Source of the DNA: Leifsonia sp040686855
GTDB taxonomy: Bacteria; Actinomycetota; Actinomycetes; Actinomycetales; Microbacteriaceae
Length of the DNA stretch: 64,000 nt
Assembly: GCF_040686855.1 (NCBI RefSeq)
Contig: NZ_JBFBOG010000001.1
Location: forward strand, 682,001 to 746,000
Reading direction: 5' to 3'
The position numbers and the translations under genes were made by a program. The notes beneath the pieces are model-generated. The model saw only the letters and a list, made by a program, of their open reading frames with translations. It had not been told where the DNA came from and ran no database searches. Positions 17,807-24,900 of the stretch are shown here, piece after piece. Numbering within the stretch: the stretch's first letter is position 1; each line of letters starts with the position of its first letter.

Positions 17807-18103
17807 TCAGCCGCCGATGCCCTTGGCCAGCTCGCTGTCGACGTTCTGCAGCGCGTCAGCGGCCTTGGTGAGGAACTGCGACATCCCGTCGAGGCCGTTG
17901 ACCGCCTCGGTGGTGCCCTTGGTGAACTGCTCGTACGAGGTGTGGAAGGCGCCCGACGCCTGGTCGGTGACGAAGCCGCCGTTCACGAGGCCGTTCACGA
18001 GGTTCTGGAGTTCGTGGAGCTTCGCGGTGATGTCGTCCTTGCCCGCGATGAGGCGGTTGGCGGCATCGGTCATCTCGCCGTACGTGACGTTCATGTTGGC
18101 CAT
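17807..18103 (-). CDS. WXG100-like small secreted-protein candidate
   Basis: A 98-residue all-helical protein (MANMNVTYGEMTDAANRL onward) with the two-helix layout of ESX/WXG100 proteins. The turn normally carrying W-x-G reads GGFVTDQASGAFHTSYEQF, so the tryptophan and glycine are replaced. ATG 18103 has a Shine-Dalgarno AAGGA; a further in-frame ATG lies at 18094. It is monocistronic, with its own terminator, and is divergent from a membrane-protein gene; a palindrome shared with the EccC promoter region lies between them. Its job as a type VII substrate or partner is inferred from fold and from the EccC gene 4 kb away. Confidence 0.7.
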   Translation of the reverse strand: MANMNVTYGEMTDAANRLIAGKDDITAKLHELQNLVNGLVNGGFVTDQASGAFHTSYEQFTKGTTEAVNGLDGMSQFLTKAADALQNVDSELAKGIGG

Positions 18104-18195
18104 GACGGTCCTTATCCCTTCGTTGTTCGAAAAGAGGCCGTACCCCCGGGGCCGACCAGCTACGTCCACCTAACCAGGCGGCCGGTCGCGATGGA

Positions 18196-18213
18196 ATGGG
18201 GAGCACTCCCCAT
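18196..18213. promoter_or_regulatory. 18-bp palindrome, copy 1
   Basis: ATGGGGAGCACTCCCCAT has perfect 8-base arms around CA. It lies between the divergent WXG100-like gene and the membrane-protein gene. Its centre is about 54.5 bp upstream of the ATG at 18259. Sixteen of 18 bases match the copy at 21944. It is a likely binding site for a dimeric regulator. Confidence 0.65.
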
Positions 18214-18245
18214 GGTCGCGGCTCGTGGCCGCAGGCCCAGCGGGA

Positions 18246-18251
18246 TAGCCT
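18246..18251 (+). promoter_or_regulatory. Candidate -10 box, leaderless transcript
   Basis: TAGCCT (TANNNT class) ends 7 nt before the ATG at 18259, the spacing expected if transcription begins at the start codon. No ribosome binding site is visible in between. Confidence 0.4.
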
Positions 18252-18258
18252 GGCAGCC

Positions 18259-19029
18259 ATGCCGTCCTACAGCACGATGAGGCCGAACCCGAACTCCGCC
18301 GCGGCGAAGTCGGCGCGGCGGTCGAAGCGCTCGGGCGCCGATCGCGCGGCGACCCCGCCGTCACCGGTCTCCCGGGCGCTGCGGCCGATCGGATACCTGA
18401 TCGTCGCGCTGGTCTGGACGGCGCTCGGGATCGTCACCCTGCTCCTCCCCGCGGCGCTCCCGTTCGGGCTCTGGAGCACCAACCCGGACTTCAGCTCGCG
18501 GGAGTTCGTGACGGGCGGGGACGCCGTGGTCACGGCGCTCTTCCTGGTGTTCGCGGTCGTGGTGCTCGTGCCGCTGCTCGGCTACGCCTTCGTGGCCCTC
18601 CCGCTCGCGTCCGTCCCGCTCGCGGTGCTCGCGTGGACGTACGTCGTGCGCAGCCTGCGGCCGGCGTACGCGGGCGAACGGCTGTCCAGCACCGGATGGT
18701 CGCGCGAGGTGATCGGGCCGCCGACCCTCGGGCCGACCGCCCTCTCCCTGCTGCCGGTGCGGCTGACGCCGTGTACGCGGTTCTGGGCCGAGCTGATGAT
18801 GCTCGGCTGGCGGCCCGGCCGCGGCGTGCTGTGGGCGGGCATCCCCTACGGCCTGGCGTCCTTCGTCGTCGCGGGCTGGCTGTTCTGGCCGGTCGGGACG
18901 GTGGGCGCGGTGGTGTGGATCGCCGTGACGGCCGCTCTCGTGGTCGCGACGGTCGTGCTCGTGGTGCGGGCGTACCGCGGTCGGGTCAGCGGCCGTCGGC
19001 CGTCGCCGCGACCGGCGACCGGAAGCTGA
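18259..19029 (+). CDS. Multi-pass membrane protein, function unknown
   Basis: A 256-residue protein with a basic N-terminal tail (about 45 residues) and about five hydrophobic segments (around 48-75, 95-115, 117-140, 195-215, 218-240). The loop between segments 3 and 4 is 50-60 residues. I do not recognise the family. It begins at ATG 18259, just after a -10-like box. It converges with the 203-residue gene and overlaps its 3' end by 44 bp. Its place in the EccC neighbourhood and the shared palindrome upstream suggest a role in the same system. Confidence 0.6.
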   Translation: MPSYSTMRPNPNSAAAKSARRSKRSGADRAATPPSPVSRALRPIGYLIVALVWTALGIVTLLLPAALPFGLWSTNPDFSSREFVTGGDAVVTALFLVFAVVVLVPLLGYAFVALPLASVPLAVLAWTYVVRSLRPAYAGERLSSTGWSREVIGPPTLGPTALSLLPVRLTPCTRFWAELMMLGWRPGRGVLWAGIPYGLASFVVAGWLFWPVGTVGAVVWIAVTAALVVATVVLVVRAYRGRVSGRRPSPRPATGS

Positions 19030-19597
19030 TCGAGTCGATCATCGCGTCGAACAGCTCCAGGTAGAGGTCGGGCGCTGTCGCCATCGGGGCGTTGATGCGG
19101 GCGTGGATGAGGCGGTCGCCGCCCGGGGCCGCGAAGCGGTAGTCGGCCACGAGCTCCGGGGCGGACTCCTCCTCGTACGTGGTCTGCCTGACCGCCGAGC
19201 GCCGGCGCACCGGGCCGATCGAGAGCTCCAGCGCCTGGTCGCCGGGGAAGCATCGGCCGAGGCGGACACCCGGCTCGTCGAGCGCGTCCGGACGCGTCGG
19301 CCACTCCTCGCGCGACAGTACGAGCGATGCGGGGAACGGAACCCCCGGCAGGATCTCGAGCGAGAGGGCCAGCGCGAACGCACTGCTGTCGTTCGCCAGG
19401 GCGACCAGCCGCTCCAGCTCGGTCTTGGCGGTGCGGCGCACGCGCGCGAGCCGGTCGGCGCGGCCGACGCGCTGGGCGACCAGGCGCTGGATGCGACGCG
19501 CAGCGGCCTCCTCGTCGTGCAGCGGGATCATCACCCAGGTTCCGGGGAAGACGATGGTCAGCTCGTCGCCGAGGTCCGTCAGGCGCGCGTCGCTCAC
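18986..19597 (-). CDS. Unknown protein, possible PsbP/Mog1-like fold (203 aa)
   Basis: The start is GTG 19597, overlapping the upstream stop as GTGA. The N-terminus (DLGDELTIVFPGTWVMIPL) resembles the strand-then-PxxW opening seen in PsbP/Mog1/LpqN-type folds; this is a weak inference. The rest alternates helices and strands, ending MIDSISFRSPVAATADGR. There is no signal peptide or membrane segment. It is fourth in the unit EspC-like, 450-aa substrate candidate, 206-aa, 203-aa. Its neighbour has a similar length and opening, so the pair may be distant paralogues acting as chaperone-like accessory factors. Confidence 0.55.
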   Translation of the reverse strand: MSDARLTDLGDELTIVFPGTWVMIPLHDEEAAARRIQRLVAQRVGRADRLARVRRTAKTELERLVALANDSSAFALALSLEILPGVPFPASLVLSREEWPTRPDALDEPGVRLGRCFPGDQALELSIGPVRRRSAVRQTTYEEESAPELVADYRFAAPGGDRLIHARINAPMATAPDLYLELFDAMIDSISFRSPVAATADGR

Positions 19598-20214
19598 GCG
19601 AACTCCCCGAGGGTGATGCGCAGCGAGTCGGCGATCTCCTGCGTCTCCTCCACCATGTCGGAGAACCCGCCGACGAAGGCCGAGCGGAACACCATCTGGA
19701 ACGCCTGCGCCGAACCGACCGGGAAGATCGCGAACACCACGCGCTGCTCGAGGAGCGCATCCCCCGCATCCTCGTCGGCGAGCGCCGTCAGATGCGTGAA
19801 GCCGACCAGCTCGCCGGTCGCGTGCGCCGTGCGCCACGACCGGAAACCGAGGATGCGGTATCCCGGCTCGGTCTGCTCGCTCTCGGCCTCGACCGCGGCC
19901 AGGTAGCTCTCGGGCGAGTCGTCCGTCTCGAGCTGCAGCAGCTCGAAGGTCTGGAAGGCGTTCAGGACGCCGGCCTCCGGCACCGGGATGTACACCCGGG
20001 CGCGCGTGGCGCCGGTCGGGTCCTCCTCGTGCAGCACCCGCTGCAGCGCCTGAAGCCGCTCGATCAGCTCACCCGCCGCGTCCCCCGCGGGGATCGAGCC
20101 GACCAGGCGCTCCGCCCAGTCGTCGCTTCCCGGGTCGCTCAGCAGCTCGACGTCGTGCCAGTCGTCGGGGGCTTCGAACGAGAAGTCGACGATGTCCTTC
20201 GAGCGCAGCGTCAT
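19594..20214 (-). CDS. Unknown protein, possible PsbP/Mog1-like fold (206 aa)
   Basis: A soluble 206-residue protein starting MTLRSKDIVDFSFEAPDDWH, again a strand followed by PxxW. Acidic overall, without transmembrane segments. The C-terminal part (QAFQMVFRSAFVGGFSDMVE) precedes a helix ending SLRITLGEFA. Family not recognised. It lies 14 bases after the 450-aa gene and overlaps the 203-aa gene by 4 bases. Its position suggests an accessory role for the secreted-protein candidates. Confidence 0.55.
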   Translation of the reverse strand: MTLRSKDIVDFSFEAPDDWHDVELLSDPGSDDWAERLVGSIPAGDAAGELIERLQALQRVLHEEDPTGATRARVYIPVPEAGVLNAFQTFELLQLETDDSPESYLAAVEAESEQTEPGYRILGFRSWRTAHATGELVGFTHLTALADEDAGDALLEQRVVFAIFPVGSAQAFQMVFRSAFVGGFSDMVEETQEIADSLRITLGEFA

Positions 20215-20228
20215 CCGCGGTCCACCCC

Positions 20229-21581
20229 TCAGCCGTTGTGGCTCTTGTACGTCGGAAGATACGTGTCGGCCTGCTTGAGCGCGAACTTCTGCAGGTCGAC
20301 GCTCGGCAGCTGCGGCAAGTCGGTGTGATTGCGTCCGCCGTCGAGCTTGTTGACGATGGTGTCGACCTTACCCGGCACGTTGATCAGCTCTGCCCCCTTG
20401 TTGTAGAGCGCGCTGCCCTGGCGGTACGCCGCCGTGGCGGTGAGGATGCTGAACTCGCCCGCCTTCACGTCGTGCGTCACGGCGCGCACCACGTTCTGGT
20501 CGAGGCCGGTGAGGGTCCGCAGCGCCTTGGCCTTGTCCGCTCCGTTGGTCACGAGCGCCTTGTAGGCCTCCCGCTGCGCCGCCGCAGACTCCCCTGCGGC
20601 CTTCCAGACGTTCAGGTCCTTGCCCGGGTTCTGGAACAGCTTCTTGGTGGCCGACTTCATCAACCGCTTGCCCATCTGCGCCTTCAGCATCGCGTTGGGG
20701 CTGGTGTGCACGCCGGCGACGGTCTTCGGGATGCGGGCGAGACCCTTGATGCGGGCGGCCTTGCCGAGGAAGGAGAAGATGCGGCCGCCGAAGATGCTGA
20801 GCACGACGGTGACGGCGGCGCCGAGGATGTCGAGGAAGGTCCCCTCGCCGTTCGCGAACTTGACCACCGCGTCCACCAGCTTGATGATCGCCGCGGCGAG
20901 CGCGATGACCGCGAGCACCTGACCGAGGATGGGCACCCAGGACAGGAAGATGGCGAGAACGCCGGCGATGTCGCCGATCGTCTCGATCACATCCATCACC
21001 TTGTCCCAGAAGCCCGGGTTCTTGAGGCCGTTGTTGTGGTGGTCGACCACGTCGACGATCGCGCTGACGGCCTTCTCGGCGGCGCGGTTCTTGCGGTCGC
21101 GGGCGTCGTACCAGGCCTGATGCGCCGCCTGGAGGGCCGCGTTGGCGGCACGCGCGGCGTCGTCGGCCTTGTCGGCGGCCTTGCCCGCGTCGGCCGCGTC
21201 CTCCGGCTTCGCGCTCTGCTGCGTGGTGTGCGCGGTCGTGGCGGCCTTGTGCGCGGCGTCGGCATCCCCCTGCTTCTCGTTGATGAGCGTGATCGCCTTC
21301 TCGGCGTCATCCTGCGCGCCGCGCAGCTCGCCCGCGTAGGTGAGGAGGGCGGCGGCGGTCTTCGCGTAGCGGTCCTTGGCCTTGTCGATGTCGTCGGCGG
21401 TGTCGCGCGACATCTCCTGCAGTTTGGAGACGGCCTGCGAGGTGTAGCCGTCCAGGTCGTGGATCTTCTTCAGCTCCTTGACGGAGCGCTGGATGGCCTC
21501 GCCGATGGACTGGTAGTGCCGGGCTTTGGCCTCGAGCACACCGGGGTCGCCGGTGAGGGGCTGGAACTCCGTGTCGCTCAC
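20229..21581 (-). CDS. Putative type VII secretion substrate with helical N-domain and hydrophobic centre
   Basis: A 450-residue protein. Residues 1-180 are long helices rich in Ala, Lys and Asp (ARHYQSIGEAIQRSVKELKK, then AADKADDAARAANAALQAAH), resembling N-domains of large type VII substrates. Residues 201-240 and 250-272 are hydrophobic (IAGVLAIFLSWVPILGQVLA). The C-terminal 180 residues are basic and contain no toxin motif I know. The start is GTG 21581, overlapping the stop of the EspC-like gene as GTGA, so a small helical partner and this protein are translated together. Substrate status is inferred; it might instead be a membrane-inserted structural part. Confidence 0.55.
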   Translation of the reverse strand: MSDTEFQPLTGDPGVLEAKARHYQSIGEAIQRSVKELKKIHDLDGYTSQAVSKLQEMSRDTADDIDKAKDRYAKTAAALLTYAGELRGAQDDAEKAITLINEKQGDADAAHKAATTAHTTQQSAKPEDAADAGKAADKADDAARAANAALQAAHQAWYDARDRKNRAAEKAVSAIVDVVDHHNNGLKNPGFWDKVMDVIETIGDIAGVLAIFLSWVPILGQVLAVIALAAAIIKLVDAVVKFANGEGTFLDILGAAVTVVLSIFGGRIFSFLGKAARIKGLARIPKTVAGVHTSPNAMLKAQMGKRLMKSATKKLFQNPGKDLNVWKAAGESAAAQREAYKALVTNGADKAKALRTLTGLDQNVVRAVTHDVKAGEFSILTATAAYRQGSALYNKGAELINVPGKVDTIVNKLDGGRNHTDLPQLPSVDLQKFALKQADTYLPTYKSHNG

Positions 21582-21880
21582 TTGTGCGCTCCGCTCTTGT
21601 CGGCTTCGACGGCCTTGGCGAGATCGCCGTCCACCTTCACGAAGTTGTCGGCGACCGCGGCGATGACCTGCTGCACGTTCTTCACGTTCTCGGTCATCTC
21701 CTTGCGCTTCTCGTTCCACTTGTGCGCGAAGTCGCGGACGTGGTCGTGGAGGTCGTCGTGCCCGGTCGCGTCGGCGACCCCGTCGCTGAAGTCGTCGGCG
21801 TTCTGGAACTCGCGCACGACGGCGTCGAGGTCGTCGCGCAGCTGCACCAGTTCGTCGAGCTTGAGTACGAGATCGGCCAC
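21578..21880 (-). CDS. EspC/WXG100-like small protein
   Basis: A 100-residue helical protein. It has an aspartate/glycine-rich turn between two helices (FSDGVADATGHDDLHDHVRD, then FAHKWNEKR), similar to the EspC-like type VII target family, which lacks a strict W-x-G. The start is GTG 21880 with a GGGAGGAA ribosome binding site. It is the first gene of a four-gene minus-strand unit and divergent from the EccC gene, with the second palindrome copy between them. It probably pairs with the 450-residue protein encoded immediately after it. Confidence 0.65.
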   Translation of the reverse strand: MADLVLKLDELVQLRDDLDAVVREFQNADDFSDGVADATGHDDLHDHVRDFAHKWNEKRKEMTENVKNVQQVIAAVADNFVKVDGDLAKAVEADKSGAHK

Positions 21881-21943
21881 GGTTCCTCCCCTGTCGTTCG
21901 ATCCTGCCGCAAGCCAACGTACCGGTGGCCCAGTGGAAAGCCT

Positions 21944-21961
21944 ATGGGGAGCGGTCCCCAT
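21944..21961. promoter_or_regulatory. 18-bp palindrome, copy 2
   Basis: ATGGGGAGCGGTCCCCAT differs from copy 1 only at the two central bases AC/GG. It lies between the EspC-like gene and eccC. Its centre is 44.5 bp upstream of the GTG at 21997. Confidence 0.65.
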
Positions 21962-21984
21962 CCCTCTGCATCGGAGGTACTGGG

Positions 21985-21990
21985 TATGGT
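21985..21990 (+). promoter_or_regulatory. eccC: Candidate -10 box of eccC, leaderless
   Basis: TATGGT ends 6 nt before GTG 21997, the spacing of a leaderless actinobacterial transcript. A GGAGG at 21973-21977 is about 20 nt from the start, too far to act as a ribosome binding site. Confidence 0.45.
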
Positions 21991-21996
21991 GCAGAA

Positions 21997-24900
21997 GTGC
22001 GACTGAAACTGACTCTCGCCCGCCCGACCGGCAGCAGCGATGACATCGTCGTCACCGCGGACGCCGCGGCCAGCATCTCCGAGGTGGCGGCCACGATCGC
22101 GCGCATCGACCCGCGCCGCACCGGCCCGGTCGCCGCGCCCGGCGCGTTGACCCTCCGCGCGCAGCTGCCGGGACAGGCCGACCCGCTGATCCTGCCGCCC
22201 GACGCGCCGGTCGGGGAGGCGTGGATCGGGAGCGGCGCGACGGTCGCGCTGGCGGACGCCGGGCTGCACTACACGGCGCCGGAGCTCGGCGACGTGCCGG
22301 TGGTCGCGACGCTGCGCATCCTGAACGGGCCGCAGGAGGGCGCGACCTTTCCGCTGCGGGCGGGGACCACGGTCCTCGGCCGCGACGAGTCGTGCGACAT
22401 CGTGCTGGAGGACCCGCTCGTCTCGAAGCGCCACGTCCGGTTCGAGGCGGGCGACGGCGTCGAGGTCGTGGACCTGGGCTCGGCGAACGGCGTCGTCGTC
22501 GATGGCGGGCTCGTGACGCGGTTCACGGTGCGTCGCACCGAGACGCTGCTGCTGGGCGACACCGAGGTCGAGCTGGAGGTTCGCGCGGCATCCGAGCTCC
22601 CCGCCGCGACACCGACCGCCGGCCCGATCTTCTTCAACCGCTCACCGCGCGTCGAGCGGCGCTATGCAGGCCAGGTCTTCCAGGCGCCGGAGGTGCCCGG
22701 CGAGAAGGACGACCCGCCCTTCCCCCTGCTCGCGATGATCACGCCGCTGCTGCTCGGCGGCGCGATGTTCCTCCTGACGAAGAATCCGACGTCGCTGCTG
22801 TTCGTGCTGCTGTCGCCGGTCATGCTGGTCGGCAACTACATCAGCAATCGCACACGCGGCAAACGCAAGCTGAAGAAGCAGATCGCCGTGTTCGAGCAGC
22901 GGCTGGAGGCGCTGTCCAGCAAGCTGGAGCAGGAGCGCGTCACCGAGGTGCGGGTCCGGCAGGCCGAGACGCCGACGACCGCCGACGCGCTGTCGGAGGC
23001 GGTCCAGCGCGGCCCGATGCTGTGGACGCGGCGGCCCGAGCACTGGTCGTTCCTCAACCTGCAGCTGGGCCGCGGCTCCATGCGCTCCCGCAACACCGTG
23101 CAGGCGGTCGACCGCGCGGAGCTGATCGTGGAGTTCCAGGAGCGTTTGGACGCGGTGGTCTCCGCCCACGAGCGCGTGGACGACGTCCCCGTGCTCGACA
23201 ACCTCTACGAGTCCGGCGCGCTCGGCATCGCCGGCCCCGCCGAACTCACCGCCGGCTCGGTCAACTCCGTGCTGGTGCAGCTCACCGCGCTGCACTCCCC
23301 CGCCGAGCTGGCCGTCGCCGCCCTGGTGTCGCCGCGCTGGTCGCGCGAGCTCTCGTGGCTCAAATGGATGCCGCACACGTCCTCCCCGCACAGCCCGCTG
23401 CCCGGTGGCCACCTCGCGGACAGCGCATCCAGCGCCGCGGGTGTGCTCAGCGCGCTCGAAGGCCTGATCGAGGAGCGGCTGGCGGCCGCGCGCAACGGCG
23501 TGCAGCGCCGCGGTGCGATGGAGCAGGAGCGTGCCGCCCTGGAGCGCGGTGCGGAGGTCGGCCGGTCGCAGACCACCGACGGCACACCGTCGCCGGTCCC
23601 CGCCGTGGTGGTCGTCATCTCCGACGACGTAGCGGTCGACCGCGCCCGGCTGGTGCAGCTGGCCGAGGCGGCCGCCGACGCCGGCGTCTTCCCGATCTGG
23701 GTGTCGGAGGACGTGGCCGCTCTGCCCGCCGTCTGCCGCACCTTCCTGCAGCACACGGACCAGCCGCACCGTGCCCGCGCCGGCTTCGTCCGCCTCGGCG
23801 AGACGGTCGAGGACGTCGTGACCGAGCCGGTCAGTGCTGCGACCGCGCTCGACTACGCCAAGCGGATGGCGCCGGTCATCGACGCCGGCGCGCTCGTCGC
23901 TGACGCGAGCGATCTTCCGCGGTCCATCTCGCTCGTCACACTGCTGGGGCACGAGCTGGCCGAGTCGTCGAGCGCGGTGGTCGACCGCTGGCGGCAGAAC
24001 GCGTCCATCCACGACCGGTCGTCGGCCGCCCGTCCGGCCCGCCGGCGTCCCGGCACCCTGCGCGCGACGATCGGCTCCGCCGGCGTGGACGCCATGCACC
24101 TCGACCTGCGCACGCAGGGTCCGCACGCGCTCGTCGGCGGAACCACCGGCGCTGGCAAGAGCGAATTCCTGCAGGCGTGGGTGCTCGGGATGGCCGCCGA
24201 GTACAGCCCGGACCGGGTCACCTTCCTCTTCGTCGACTACAAGGGCGGGTCGGCGTTCGCGGACTGCGTCAGCCTCCCGCACTGCGTCGGCCTGGTCACC
24301 GACCTCAGCCCGCACCTCGTCCGCCGGGCGCTCACCAGCCTGCGCGCCGAGCTGCACCACCGCGAGCACCTGCTCAACCGCAAGAAGGCCAAGGACCTGC
24401 TCGAGCTCGAGAAGCGCGGCGACCCCGACAGCCCGCCCGCGCTGGTGCTGGTCATCGACGAGTTCGCCGCCCTGGTCGGCGAGGTGCCGGAATTCGTGGA
24501 CGGCGTCGTCGACATCGCCCAGCGCGGACGCTCGCTCGGCATCCACCTGATCATGGCGACGCAGCGCCCGGCGGGCGTCATCAAGGACAACTTGCGCGCC
24601 AACACCAACCTCCGCATCGCCCTGCGCATGGCGGACGAGTCGGACAGCCAGGACGTCGTCGGCGTGGCGGATGCCGCGCACTTCGACCCCGGCATCCCGG
24701 GCCGCGGGATGGCGAAGACCGGGCCGGGGCGACTGGTGCGGTTCCAGTCCGCGTATGCGGGGGGCTGGACCACACGCGAGCCGGAGCGCGCCGGCGTGGA
24801 GGTCGCCGAGCTGCGTTTCGGCGGCGAGGTGCGCTGGGAGGAGGAGCGGGCCGTCGAGGAGCCGGAGCGCGATCTCGGGCCGACCGACCAGCAGCGCCTG

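Noticed and set aside
21962..21996. GGAGG at 21973 as ribosome binding site of eccC
   Set aside because: It is about 20 nt from the only in-frame start; the only start at suitable distance (ATG 21986) runs to a stop within seven codons.
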